A stretch of DNA of 64,000 nt, taken from assembly GCA_028823855.1 (NCBI GenBank), contig JAPPFL010000011.1:34046-98045 (forward strand), written 5' to 3'. Shown one piece after another: positions 28,383 to 38,306 of the stretch. The position numbers and the translations under genes are program-made. Below the pieces are notes generated by a model. The model ran no database searches. It saw only the letters and a list, made by a program, of their open reading frames with translations, and was not told the origin of the DNA. This DNA is from Albidovulum sp. (GTDB taxonomy: Bacteria > Pseudomonadota > Alphaproteobacteria > Rhodobacterales > Rhodobacteraceae). Within the stretch, counting starts at the first letter, position 1. Each line of letters begins with the position of its first letter.

Positions 28383-29143
28383 ACGCAAGTGAACGCGCGC
28401 GTTAGATTCCTGCCGTTCTCCACTGCCGCCTTGGATTGCGAAACCAAAACTGCGCTCGAAGCGCAATTGCGCGCGTCTCAGGTCGTCGGCGGTCGCCGAC
28501 CAGGATCTTGCGGATCCGAGAGAAGAGGGTCCGAGTAAGGAACCGAGCGATTGCGCTCTCGCTGATAGTCTGGATTTGAAACCAAAATTCTTCGAAAGGC
28601 CCTTGCCGCGAAAATTTTTCTGGCACGCTTCGGAGCTTCGAAGGGATCGCGCCGGATTTCGAATGCGAGAAGATATAACGGATCAACACCAAGAATCTGA
28701 AATTCTATGTTATCGAACGTAGGCGATTCGGCTCTCTTGGGCGAAAAAGCGCGAACTAAAGGCGCAGCCAAACTCCCTGACTAGGGTTCGCGTCGCCACA
28801 CGAACCATTTGAAATTCGCAATCGTCGAATTGCTGCGAAAAGGCGGCTGAACAAATCTTATTCGCATCGTTTCAATCCGTTAGCGTCACCTGCCGACAGA
28901 CCTGTAACATCATCGAAATACTCGATTTTCCTTTTGCGATTTCGCGCGGAACGAATTCATGCTGACCTAAAATTAATTGAACCAAATTCCGATGCAGAGA
29001 GCCGTGTCGAAACGGCTCCGGACTAAATTCGGAACGAAATACTTGCATGTGCGCATGGTTCAAACCGCGAATTCTCTGATTGCGCTTTTTCGATTGACTT
29101 GTACCATTGTCTTCAACAGAGCTGACCCAATTCGAATCTAGAA
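28383..29143. other. Spacer, no gene recognised
   Basis: About 0.76 kb between the divergent Gfo/Idh and hydroxylase-family genes. No coding pattern, repeat or terminator found. Confidence 0.5.
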
Positions 29144-30157
29144 ATGACGTCTAAAAACGATTTTCCCGAGCAGAGAGTCCCTGCGGGCCAAGCCAGTGAA
29201 TGGAACTGGAATCCCGATCTCCCGATACCTACTTCGCCCCTGTTTCGCTGGCCTCCCAAGCCAATAGAGACGGTGAAATGGCTCTCTTCCTACTGGCTCG
29301 GGATCTCGGCCGTCGTTGTCGAATTCGTTCTGGCGTTTGCCGTCTGGGAATTTCTGCAGCCCGGCATCGAGGAAATAAAGTCCTTTTCTTTCGGCTGGGT
29401 ATTTCAAATCTACGTCCGCAACCTCGCCCTCCTGACACTAGTTGCGGGCGGCCTCCATGCTTATCTTTATTCGTTCCGAAAGCAGGGAAGCAGGCTAAAA
29501 TACGACGCTCGCGATCTCGCGAAGGCCAGTAGGCGGTTCACGTTCCGGAATCAGGTCTTTGACAATATGTTCTGGAGCTTGGCAAGCGGCGTAACGGTCT
29601 GGACCACCTACGAAGTTGCGTATAATTGGGCAGCCGCGAACGACTATGTGCCTTCTCTTGCAATTGGCCAGAATCCGGTATGGTTCGTGGCTTGGTTCGC
29701 CCTGATTCCCATTTGGTCTTCGCTTCATTTCTATTGGGTACATCGCGTACTGCATTGGCCGCCCCTCTACCGTTTCGCGCATTCACTTCATCACCGAAAC
29801 GTAACCGTCGGTCCCTGGTCCGGAATATCAATGCATCCCTTGGAGCACGCAATGTATTTCTCGAGCGTCCTGATCCACGTTGTCGTTGCCTCGCATCCCG
29901 TTCACGTATTGTTTCATCTCTATCTCGAAGCCCTGAATCCGGCGTTTTCGCATTCGGGTTTCGACGGGCTACTGTACCGGGACAAGAAACGAATGGAGCT
30001 CGGCGATTTCTTCCACCAGCTTCACCACCGATATTTCGAATGCAATTACGGTACAGCCGAGATGCCTTGGGACAAATGGTTCGGCTCATTCCACGACGGC
30101 ACTGCGTCATCAATGAAAGAAATTCGAAAAAGGGGAGCATTGAAAAAACGAAACTGA
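29144..30157 (+). CDS. Sterol desaturase / fatty acid hydroxylase superfamily membrane protein
   Basis: 337-aa integral membrane di-iron protein (FA_hydroxylase family). Hydrophobic segments fall at about 46-70, 88-108, 142-165 and 178-200, with a further one near 240-262. The di-iron histidines are clustered as expected: HFYWVHRVLHW (HxxxxH and HxxxH), AHSLHHRN (HxxHH), HPLEHAMYF, and FHQLHHRYFECNYG (HxxHH) near the C-terminus. Family members hydroxylate or desaturate sterols, fatty acids, carotenoids or ether lipids. Nothing nearby identifies the lipid substrate; the gene stands alone, with spacer or relics on both sides. The C-terminal tail is basic (KEIRKRGALKKRN). Family secure, substrate unknown. 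Confidence 0.88.
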   Translation: MTSKNDFPEQRVPAGQASEWNWNPDLPIPTSPLFRWPPKPIETVKWLSSYWLGISAVVVEFVLAFAVWEFLQPGIEEIKSFSFGWVFQIYVRNLALLTLVAGGLHAYLYSFRKQGSRLKYDARDLAKASRRFTFRNQVFDNMFWSLASGVTVWTTYEVAYNWAAANDYVPSLAIGQNPVWFVAWFALIPIWSSLHFYWVHRVLHWPPLYRFAHSLHHRNVTVGPWSGISMHPLEHAMYFSSVLIHVVVASHPVHVLFHLYLEALNPAFSHSGFDGLLYRDKKRMELGDFFHQLHHRYFECNYGTAEMPWDKWFGSFHDGTASSMKEIRKRGALKKRN

Positions 30158-30289
30158 AAAAATTCAGGACATCCGAAATGGCGGCGGCCGCGGATGCGTA
30201 AATCGTTCGGCTAGGCGATGGCATCGCAAAATTAATCTTTTTGGACCCCTAGCTTGCGGTTCGTCTTTACTTGCCGCTATCCATAACCG

Positions 30290-30650
30290 GGATCGGGTCG
30301 GCCGCCGCGACCGATCTGATACGCTGGATTCCGGAGCTCGGATGGATCGGCGACTGCTTGGCTGCCGCCTGCCTCTGGGTCGCCCCATTCGCCCGCAACA
30401 ATTGAGCCCGCTCCGGGGCACGGCGGGTTTGTGGTGGTCAAAAATGCCCTCGCGAAGCGCTCTTCAAGGTCGCGCTATCGGTAAAACCGCACAATCTGGA
30501 AATGAAGAAAATTTTCGACCGGCCCGCGGGAGCGGTAATGCTCCACAAGGCTGTGGCCGCCGCGGTGATTCTCAAACTCGTCGTTCTCGCCCTCTTCCTG
30601 CTCCGCCAGCGGCGCCGATGGGAGTAAACGAAGCCGTCGCAGGCTGTGCA
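30290..30650 (+). pseudogene. IS110-family transposase C-terminal relic
   Basis: The frame reads TDLIRWIPELGWIGDCLAAA then CLWVAPFARNN, a stop, then ALFKVALSVKPHNLEMKKIF and ALFLLRQRRRWE. This follows the C-terminal transposase_20 domain of IS110 elements (LPELG-x-I, GVAPF-x-R-x-SG, the Gly-Gly-Arg block, ALYMAALS, NP-x-I-x-x-FY-x-R, LRQNRRW). The N-terminal DEDD domain is absent and at least one stop and one frame change are present. Confidence 0.65.
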
Positions 30651-31281
30651 GAGACTGTGGAAAAACTCGGGTAGTCTTCGGAAGAGATGCGAAATTGACT
30701 TGATAAACGGCTTGCCTCGAAACATTGATGCTATCTCGCGCACGAGACAAGCACCGCGCCTACGCCACTCGCGCGATCAAGAACGAATTACTGGTGCCTA
30801 TTTTTTTCCACAACTTGGCCGAAGAAGAGTATGATGACCCTGCGCCAAATTGACGAGCGATTCAATTGGACATTTCGTAGGGAATTGTCTCACGAAAAGA
30901 AGAAATTTTCGCAACAAATTTCGAAGAGATCACAGATTCCGCCATCAAACCGAAATCGGATTTTCTTAAATTTGGGACGGCTATCCGCAGTGGCTGATTT
31001 CGAATTGCGTGATTCGAGAATCGAGACTTATTCGAAGCCACAGGCGCCGGAATCTGCTGATCGGAGCGCAAAATGTTGAACCCTACAATTTCTACACGGC
31101 CTGGCGCCTACTAGCGGTCATGCCGCAAATCGGCTGACAATTCATTTTTCGCTCCAGCTTGATGGATCAATCCCGCATCTGGCGGTGGCGGCTTTCGCGC
31201 GGGTTCGCGTAGTGCTGGCAACCGGGTTGAAATACTTCCTAGTTCGCAGATTTGGTGAATCAGGTATTCCATTTTAGGCCG
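30651..31281. other. Spacer, no gene recognised
   Basis: About 0.6 kb between the IS110 relic and the phosphatase gene; low coding potential on both strands. Confidence 0.45.
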
Positions 31282-31899
31282 TTACGATATCTTTTTGAAT
31301 TTCTCTGCTGCCAGCTGTGCCGCCTTTACGAGCATTGGCTTTGGTGCAGTTGACCATTCATCGGGGTGCAAGCCGCGCTTTTCCCTGACATGTGCCAACG
31401 CCGAATTCAGAGTAGGGAATTTTCCCGAACGGTTCAAATGCAGGTAGAGTGCTACGAGTGCCGTTGAACGGCTTCTTCCTCCGCGGCAATGAACTAGAAT
31501 GTTCCCTTTCTTACGCAAGGGATAAGTTGGCTTTTCCGGAATGACCTGCCGAATCGCGCCATCAAGCAACAGATACGATGCGAGCATCATGTCTTCAGTG
31601 TTTCCATGCCCGTCTACCAATCCGAGCTTGAAGACCCTAACGGGTCCGACCCCGTGGGCACACTTGTTGCCGTCAGTCCTTTCGACCGGGTCCGAAACAT
31701 AGTTGATGTCCAGGTTGACCGCACAATTCACGACCGTAGTTATGTTGCGCTCGCGAATTAGCCCGATATCTCGAGCCGCCGTTGTCCCTCCAATGTAAAT
31801 GCTGCATTTGTCAGGTCCCAACCCGGTTTCTATTAGACTGACGACATCGTGAGTTATGCGTTGGCCGTGTGTTGAGCCCGACCTGGCTTCTTCGTTCAT
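31282..31899 (-). CDS. Dual-specificity / protein tyrosine phosphatase-like protein
   Basis: 205-aa cytosolic phosphatase of the DSP class. The active-site P-loop HCRGGRSRST (HCxxGxxRS) has the nucleophilic Cys at about 138. A plausible general-acid Asp lies in GLVDGHGNTED, about 42 residues earlier. The N-terminal part IYIGGTTAARDIGLIRERNI plus TTVVNCAVN is the usual DSP opening. I prefer the ATG at 31899 over a TTG 14 codons upstream. It could dephosphorylate proteins, nucleotides or sugar phosphates. It stands alone, about 580 bp from the ABC importer genes. Confidence 0.82.
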   Translation of the reverse strand: MNEEARSGSTHGQRITHDVVSLIETGLGPDKCSIYIGGTTAARDIGLIRERNITTVVNCAVNLDINYVSDPVERTDGNKCAHGVGPVRVFKLGLVDGHGNTEDMMLASYLLLDGAIRQVIPEKPTYPLRKKGNILVHCRGGRSRSTALVALYLHLNRSGKFPTLNSALAHVREKRGLHPDEWSTAPKPMLVKAAQLAAEKFKKIS

Positions 31900-32478
31900 G
31901 AATACTCTTGGCCTTTCAGTTGCGGAGTCAATGGACAGCAATCACATCGAAAAACCACGCAACGACATGCTGTAGGTGTTTATTTGTCGGTTTCATCCGT
32001 AACGGGTTCGGTCTGGCAACAAAATCCAAATGGTCTCTTATGAATTCCAAGAATTCGCAAGCTACCGTTTGAATGGCGAGCAGAAATTCAGGATGTCTCC
32101 CGTCTTGTGGCCATGTGCCCTGGAACAGTGGTTGCAGCGCAGCAATTCATAACGCGGCGTAGGGAAACTAGATCACTCCTGCATTTTGCCGGGTTTTCAG
32201 TATCGGTCCAGGGCCACGTGCTCGCCGCCATGGCCCTAGACTTTCAGCAGGATTTCCAGCGAGCACCTGCAGAACTAGTGCAGGACACGCAGGCGTCGAT
32301 TAACTCCGTGAAACGCATAGAAACAATGAAAGTTCTATTTCTGACTCGTCCATTGACCATTGGAAAGATGCGCAATCCTACCAGTCCTTAACACTTCGTT
32401 GTTTCGTAGGCGCGAGACCGCTCCCCGGTCGCGAATGAGAGAGAGCTGTGCTTGACGACCATCCGTCTCCGGAATGAT
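31900..32478. other. Spacer between phosphatase and ABC importer genes
   Basis: A 94-codon frame on the plus strand (32107-32391) has no recognisable family and weak coding character. No terminator is visible downstream of the binding-protein gene. Confidence 0.4.
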
Positions 32479-33588
32479 TCATCGTTTGTAGCTCAATCGC
32501 CAGAAGTCCTGCCAATCCTGTCGCCTGTCAAAGTCGTCATTCCCGGTAGAAGCATTGTGCGGCGTCAAACGGTCCGAAAATGCGTTGACACCCGATGCTT
32601 CGTCGGGATGCTGCCCTACGGCGCTGTTTCCAGACACTTTACCATCCTTGGTCATTGGCGCAACACCCTCTTCCGTCATCATGAAACGGATAAACAATTT
32701 TGCCAGGTTCGGGCTATCCGTGCCTACAGCGATCAACCCGAAGTTGGGGTTGGCATAGCCGATATAAGGCTTGATGTCCTCGCAAATACTCATAGCAAGT
32801 TTTCCGTCGACCGTGTCCCGGTACTTGGCTGTAGAGACCAGGCCCATGAATGGTTCGTCCTGACCCGGCGTGCCTATGGCTTCGGCCGCGGCAGAATCCG
32901 AATCGGTCAACAGCGGCGAATTGGAAGCCAGTGCCTGAACCCAACTTGCGGTGGCACTCTGGGAACTGGTATCCAACGCCATTCCGTAATGCGCCTCATA
33001 GGCATCTGCAACGGACTGATCCCAATGGGTTTCCATCTGGTTGAACCAATCCACGTAACCCGGCTTGTTGAGCGGGTCCCCAAGCGCAACCTTGCGGCTC
33101 CACTCGGGATCGGTAAGGGCCCAGATGTTGTCTACCGGACAGGTGTCGTATCTTTCGCTGTTATACGTCCAAACCGCAGGGTCCCGGTAAACGACGAGAG
33201 GATTTTGGGAGTCTTCGGGAATTGTATCTGCCAGATCAGGAGGCACCCAACTCATTACGATTCCGCTTGGAACCACTTCTGCCAGAGTCGCCGCAGCATC
33301 GGCAGACACAATCACGTCTCCAACGATGTTTTCTGATTGCGCTTCCCGGATTAACATCTCAATCTGCGCTGAAGAGGGCACTTTGGAACCATTCACTTCA
33401 ATGCCGTATTTTTCGGTAAATGCTTCAGCTGATGTCTTGATTTTTCCCGTGCTTGCATACGCTGTTATCGGTTCCTCGCCTCTGGCCGCTTCGATCAGGG
33501 CATCGAGATCAAAATCCTCCGCGGCTCCCTGTGCCGCAAGACCTAATAGGGCTAGCACGCCAAAACAGGATTTCGTAAGTCTGAACAT
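32479..33588 (-). CDS. ABC transporter periplasmic binding protein, Fe(III)/polyamine type (SBP class with FbpA/AfuA)
   Basis: 369-aa exported binding protein. The ATG at 33588 is preceded by AGGAGCGC and begins a Sec signal (MFRLTKSCFGVLALLGLAAQ, cleavage after GAA). The mature part follows family-1 binding proteins: EEPITAYASTGKIKTSAEAF, the hinge strand GDVIVSADAAATLAEV, WALTDPEWSRKVALGDPLNK and NPNFGLIAVGTDSPNLAKLF. It lies 183 bp after its ATPase gene, third in the permease-ATPase-receptor order. Relatives carry ferric iron, phosphonates, thiamine or polyamines. I see no Tyr-Tyr iron pair that I would trust, so the ligand is open. Confidence 0.85.
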   Translation of the reverse strand: MFRLTKSCFGVLALLGLAAQGAAEDFDLDALIEAARGEEPITAYASTGKIKTSAEAFTEKYGIEVNGSKVPSSAQIEMLIREAQSENIVGDVIVSADAAATLAEVVPSGIVMSWVPPDLADTIPEDSQNPLVVYRDPAVWTYNSERYDTCPVDNIWALTDPEWSRKVALGDPLNKPGYVDWFNQMETHWDQSVADAYEAHYGMALDTSSQSATASWVQALASNSPLLTDSDSAAAEAIGTPGQDEPFMGLVSTAKYRDTVDGKLAMSICEDIKPYIGYANPNFGLIAVGTDSPNLAKLFIRFMMTEEGVAPMTKDGKVSGNSAVGQHPDEASGVNAFSDRLTPHNASTGNDDFDRRQDWQDFWRLSYKR

Positions 33589-33771
33589 TTCATGCGCTCC
33601 TTTAAAGTGTGAACATATAGCTGGATACATGCCTCAAAGAACACCTGCCGTCCACTTGGTCAACATGCGCTGTTTGCGCTTCCGATTGATCCGGCACAGA
33701 GTCCCAACGGAACTGCTCATGTCGTGTGAGCCTGGGTCTTGTCTTGCAGGCGACCTGCTCGAGCGGGCTCG

Positions 33772-34869
33772 CTAACATGCAACGCGTTTCCCGTCAAGGT
33801 TGAATAAATGCAGCCCGGTCTGATCAACTTGAAAATACGCTAATTCTCCGGAATCGAATTCCGGAGGTTCAATCATTGAGACAAAGAGCGGCGAACCTGC
33901 AATATCCAGTTCGACTATCCAGCTTCCGCCCGTCGGAAGGATCCCAGAAACTTTTGCTTGACTTGCAAGGCAACGGAAGTTGCCCGATGGGTTGTTAGCG
34001 GAAAGCTGGATTGCCTCCGGGCGAATGCCTACGGAACCGATTTTGCCGTTTTTGTTGAATGTCCTGTCCACGAATTCCCGCATTATGAGAGACAGCTCTT
34101 CACCGTCATCGTCGATTACCGGAATTATGTTTATCGGGGGATTCCCGACAAATTCTGCGACGAACAGATTCGAAGGAGAATTGTAGATCTCGTCCGGACT
34201 GCCTACCTGCTGCAACGACCCTTCATTCATTACCGCAATGCGAGTCGATAGTGTCATCGCTTCCCACTGGTCATGGGTTACGAAAACGATGGTTGTGCCG
34301 AATTCAGCATGAATTCGCTTCAATTCGGCGCGCATCTTAAGGCGGAGCTTGGCATCCAGATTCGACAACGGTTCATCCAGCAAAAGGACATTTGGCTCAA
34401 CCACCAACATTCGGGCGAGTGCGACCCGTTGCTGTTGGCCGCCGGAGAGCTGTGACGGGTAACGATTCCGAAACTGCGCAATTCCAAGCGTTTCCATGAC
34501 GAACGCGACACGCTGCTTGCGCTCAACCGTCGGTATCTTGCGCAAGCGTAGACCGAAACTCACATTTCGCTCTACGGTCAGGTGGGGCCAAAGTGCGTAG
34601 CTTTGAAAAACCAATCCAGCGCCGCGCTTCTCAGGCGGCACGAAAATGCCCTGTTCGCTTGAATCCAGCACTCTGCCTCCAATCCGGATTTCTCCCTCAG
34701 TGAGGTTCTCCAATCCGGCTATGACCCTGAGCGTAGTGGATTTCCCGCAGCCCGAGGGCCCCAGCAGGCACATGAACTCGCCATGCCCAATTTCCAGATC
34801 CAGGTCTGAAACTGCCGGAACTATGTCATCGTAGGACTTTGTGACTCTGCTGAGTGATATGGTGGGCAA
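33772..34869 (-). CDS. ABC transporter ATPase, PotA/FbpC type
   Basis: 365-aa cytoplasmic ATPase of the MOI/CUT1 class. Walker A GPSGCGKST, Q-loop VFQSYALWPHLTV, signature QLSGGQQQRVALARML, Walker B NVLLLDEPLSNLD, H-loop VFVTHDQWEAM. A C-terminal TOBE domain (about 245-365) includes GSVGIRPEAIQLS. The best start is a TTG at 34869: GGGAGG lies 5 bases upstream and it begins one base after the permease stop, giving MPTISLSRVTKSYDD. Translation is thus coupled to the permease. It works with the permease and the binding protein at 32479. Confidence 0.92.
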   Translation of the reverse strand: MPTISLSRVTKSYDDIVPAVSDLDLEIGHGEFMCLLGPSGCGKSTTLRVIAGLENLTEGEIRIGGRVLDSSEQGIFVPPEKRGAGLVFQSYALWPHLTVERNVSFGLRLRKIPTVERKQRVAFVMETLGIAQFRNRYPSQLSGGQQQRVALARMLVVEPNVLLLDEPLSNLDAKLRLKMRAELKRIHAEFGTTIVFVTHDQWEAMTLSTRIAVMNEGSLQQVGSPDEIYNSPSNLFVAEFVGNPPINIIPVIDDDGEELSLIMREFVDRTFNKNGKIGSVGIRPEAIQLSANNPSGNFRCLASQAKVSGILPTGGSWIVELDIAGSPLFVSMIEPPEFDSGELAYFQVDQTGLHLFNLDGKRVAC

Positions 34870-34870
34870 T

Positions 34871-36712
34871 CTATCCTCCCAGCCCTTCGGCAAGATTCGT
34901 CTTGGTTATATTCTGCACTGCCAGCGTACCGAAGTAGGCCATCGCCGCAATGATAAGCACCACCGCGTTCGCAGCTTGCGTGTAGTTGCTGTCGATCAGC
35001 CGCAGGGAGTATGTTGTCAATACATCGGTGCTCGGAACCGCTAGAACCACAAACAAGCTCAACCCTTTGATTCCCGAAATAAAGGGCAACAACGTCCCTG
35101 TAACGAGAGCACCCTTCTGGATTGGGATTACGACGCTTAACATGCGACGCAGCCAGCCCGCTCCGGTAATTTGCGCAGCTTCCTCCGGATCTTTTCCGAG
35201 TTGCATCATTGCTGAGATACCTGCTCTTGAAGAATAGGGCATTTGATCTGCAGTCAATGCAAGAATGAGTATCAACCCAGTGCCATAGAGTGCCGGTATC
35301 GGACCGCGCTGCACCGCAAACAAAGACAGATATGCGACAGCAAACGCGATTCCGGGCACGAGGTAGGGGAAGAAAGTTACATGTCGCAGGAAGCTAGATA
35401 TCCAGCGCACTCGAGAACGTACAACTACGTAGCCGACCATTAACCCGAGCAGACCGGAACACAATGACGCGAGTCCCACGATCCGAAGCGTATTCCAGGC
35501 TGCAGACCAGAGGTCAGGAGTCAGGAGGATACCGGTTCTCAAGGCGACCGTTTCAAGATTCTGGCCAATCCAGTAGTCGAGCGTAAAGTTCTCAATGGAA
35601 AAGTCTGCCGGAATTCGCATGACAGTCGAAAGCACCAAAACGAGAAGCGGAAGCCCAACAGAAACCAGAAAGATTAGTGCAGCGAAGACCGATGCCGGCA
35701 TCCTGTACATCCCCAGCGGCGAGATGCGACTCGTGGCGCCCTTTCCCCCGACGGTCACAAATCTCCGGGACTCTCGGACGAGTCGAGCATCGATCAACAG
35801 CGAAATGATACCGATCAACATGATTGCTCCAGCGAGAACTGCCGCGACACCGCTCTGCCGAGATGAAATGCTGCGATAGAGCGACGTTGCGAGGACATTG
35901 TAGTCCACCGGTAGACCCAAGAGGTAATTTACACCGAATTCGCCCAGGCACTTTGCAAAGATGAGGATTATAGCAGACAGCAGAGCTGGTAACATCAGTG
36001 GAAATATGATCTGCCACGCAACTGTCCCGGAACTTGCCCCAAGAATTCGCGCGCTTTCTTCCAATTGGCTGTCAAAGCTTCTCAGGGCGTTTCCAAACAA
36101 CAGAATGACGAATGGCGCGTAATGAAGCGCAAGGATGATCGTGATCGGAACCTGGCCAAAGGCCAGCCAGTCCGGTGGCGTAAACCCGAGGCTCTCAAGC
36201 CAACCCTGCTGCCCGCCAACTGTCCGGTTTCGAAACAGAGTGCGCCACGCGAGGGCGAATGTCCAAGATGGAAGCATATACGGCACGATCAACGCAGTCG
36301 CGAACCATCGCCGACCATACATGTCGGAACGACTGAGTAGCCATGCAAGCGGAACTCCGATGGAAAGCGAGATCAGTATGACCCCGGTCGCAACTGACAG
36401 TGTATGAATTAGCGGTTCCCAGAAGAGGATTTGAGCGATTGGAGAAGCGAGGGTTCTATAGAGATAGTAGAAGGTCCAGGTGCCGACCTCGGACTTCGCA
36501 CGGCGTGCATCTCCGAATTGCACTTCGACAGCGTCATGCAAAAGCGTGACAATGGGAACTATTACCAGGTAAGCGAACAGCACGACCATCAGCGCGCCGA
36601 TTATCGCCGTAGGTTCCTTCCAGCCGACCTTGAAGTAATAGATCAGGCGCGGGCGTCGCCGTCTCTCCGCTAAAATGGTAGGCTTGTTTCGCGAGGAACG
36701 CTGTAGTTGCAT
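34871..36712 (-). CDS. ABC transporter permease with two fused membrane domains (FbpB/ThiP type)
   Basis: Inner-membrane permease of about 613 aa with two BPD_transp_1 domains in one chain, as in Fe(III), thiamine and phosphonate importers. Each half carries an EAA coupling loop: ESARILGASSGTVAWQIIFP in the first, EEAAQITGAGWLRRMLSVVI in the second. EFGVNYLLGLPVD follows the first. About 12 hydrophobic spans. The start is uncertain: the ATG at 36712 (MQLQRSSRNKPT) is the best guess, and a frame-compatible ATG at 36763 has no better ribosome site. First gene of the importer operon. Confidence 0.88.
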   Translation of the reverse strand: MQLQRSSRNKPTILAERRRRPRLIYYFKVGWKEPTAIIGALMVVLFAYLVIVPIVTLLHDAVEVQFGDARRAKSEVGTWTFYYLYRTLASPIAQILFWEPLIHTLSVATGVILISLSIGVPLAWLLSRSDMYGRRWFATALIVPYMLPSWTFALAWRTLFRNRTVGGQQGWLESLGFTPPDWLAFGQVPITIILALHYAPFVILLFGNALRSFDSQLEESARILGASSGTVAWQIIFPLMLPALLSAIILIFAKCLGEFGVNYLLGLPVDYNVLATSLYRSISSRQSGVAAVLAGAIMLIGIISLLIDARLVRESRRFVTVGGKGATSRISPLGMYRMPASVFAALIFLVSVGLPLLVLVLSTVMRIPADFSIENFTLDYWIGQNLETVALRTGILLTPDLWSAAWNTLRIVGLASLCSGLLGLMVGYVVVRSRVRWISSFLRHVTFFPYLVPGIAFAVAYLSLFAVQRGPIPALYGTGLILILALTADQMPYSSRAGISAMMQLGKDPEEAAQITGAGWLRRMLSVVIPIQKGALVTGTLLPFISGIKGLSLFVVLAVPSTDVLTTYSLRLIDSNYTQAANAVVLIIAAMAYFGTLAVQNITKTNLAEGLGG

Positions 36713-37598
36713 CAGGCTTGAACGGTCTTCGTGCCCTGGACAAGTGCTTCGGTAAGCAAGCATAAGGCAGTCAGGCTATCCGAGACAACCTCAATTCCTT
36801 ATGATTGACCACGTTCCGTTTCAGTCTTGCATGCGGGGTAGAATTTTGCCCTCCTAGTTCGGTCCGCATCATGCAATCTACCGGGACATGTTGATACGCG
36901 CAGGACTTGGCCAAACCGGGCCTTGCACGTATTTGGGGTCGACCCCGTCTGCGGATAAGCAATTCTTGAAATCTTGATCTAGGCCTGTCCGAGTGTGTAG
37001 TCGACAAGGCGGGACAAGGTATAGATGTAGGCATTTACCGGGGAGCGGTGTCTTGTGCTCCAGGCCTATATTGGGCTTTGACTTGTCCAACAACACCTCT
37101 TGAAACTCTGATGAGGATTTGGGCTTCTGGCGGACACGCGTGAAGATTCGCGGGCTACCAGTAGAACAGCGGGGCAAAGATCCCCGATTCTCCATTCGAA
37201 AATAAATTAGCAAACGGACATAACCAACCTTAACGATTCCGAAGCAGCGTTACATATGGGAACAAGGTACTGGACAATATGAACGCACTCTCGCGGACAG
37301 TGAAGGACTTCCGCGTTCTTGCCTTATCACCTGCCGCCGGCCTGAACCTGGCTGGTCGGATCGTGCCATCTTTGGACTGGATCATCTAATGCAGGCGATT
37401 GCCCGGCCTAGTTTCACAAAAAAGGTCGCCGCAAACTCTCGCTGTCTTGCGCGAGCCCGAGATTCAGTCAAGATAGAAACTCATCAAGTCCACTGCAATC
37501 CCGAAGTAAACGCGCAACACGTTTAGTTTGAGTCTGGCTGGACAATACAGTACTTTCGCCCATTCTGGAAAACGAACCCTGCGGGACCTTTTGCCGGA
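36713..37598. other. Spacer, no gene recognised
   Basis: About 0.9 kb between the ABC importer promoter region and the end of the TRAP/racemase operon. Short frames only; it should contain the importer promoter, but no convincing -35/-10 pair stood out. Confidence 0.45.
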
Positions 37599-38306
37599 TC
37601 AACTATGCTCTGTCCCCGAAACGAATCCGTGCATTTTACGATCTGCGTTACGTCCTGCCAGAGATCCGCAGCACAGTTTGATTGCGGCGGCAACGCCATC
37701 AACTATCGGCAGTTTCGCATGCCGGGCAACCCGTTCCGACAGCCCTGCATAGCCACCGGAGCCGAGCAGGATGGCATCGGGATTGTCCTGGATGATCGTA
37801 TGTGAGACCGTCTCCAACAACATTGCAAGGCCCTTTCCAGATATGGCATCGCCGACATCGATGCCCGCGGCACGGACCGAACACAGACCCTCGACGCCTT
37901 GTTTCTCCGCAAGCGCGGAAATCCTCTCCACGGCTCCTTGAAATGTCGTTACCACGGAAAAACGCCGGGCGCTTCTCTGAATTTCGATAAATCCGGCCTC
38001 GCTGGCGTCTATAACCGGCCCTTCCACAAGTAGGCGTGAGGCATGGACGCCAATGTCGTCAAAGCACGCAAGCACGAATCCGGTCGCACCCGCGGCATGG
38101 GCGGCCTGCACCATGGCGACAACGTCAGGCTCGACGGCCTGGCGGTCCTCGGGCGTCGCGATAGCATGTGGCGCCCCCGCTGGATGAGTTACATCCACAT
38201 CGCATCCTGCCAGATCCACCGAGCCGACAACTTCGCGGATTTTCCCTGTGACCGCCTGATTGGAATTCGGGTTGATCACCAGCATGCGGGGGGGTGTGAG
38301 GTTCAT
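37599..38306 (-). CDS. Aspartate/glutamate/hydantoin racemase family protein
   Basis: 235-aa cytosolic enzyme of the Asp/Glu_race superfamily (hydantoin racemase branch). Opening RMLVINPNSNQAVTGKIREV is typical. The first catalytic Cys is present at about 81 (FVLACFDD). The second, usually in an LGCxGM motif, is Ser at about 183 (AILLGSGGYAGLSERV). A two-base racemase would need both, so the protein may be a decarboxylase, isomerase or one-Cys variant. The ATG overlaps the dctM stop as ATGA, so it is the last gene of the dctP-dctQ-dctM operon and probably acts on the imported compound. Confidence 0.83.
   Translation of the reverse strand: MNLTPPRMLVINPNSNQAVTGKIREVVGSVDLAGCDVDVTHPAGAPHAIATPEDRQAVEPDVVAMVQAAHAAGATGFVLACFDDIGVHASRLLVEGPVIDASEAGFIEIQRSARRFSVVTTFQGAVERISALAEKQGVEGLCSVRAAGIDVGDAISGKGLAMLLETVSHTIIQDNPDAILLGSGGYAGLSERVARHAKLPIVDGVAAAIKLCCGSLAGRNADRKMHGFVSGTEHS

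Noticed and set aside
32452..33336. 294-codon open frame on the plus strand opposite the Fe/polyamine-type binding protein
   Set aside because: Antisense shadow of a gene with clear family pattern and export signal on the minus strand.
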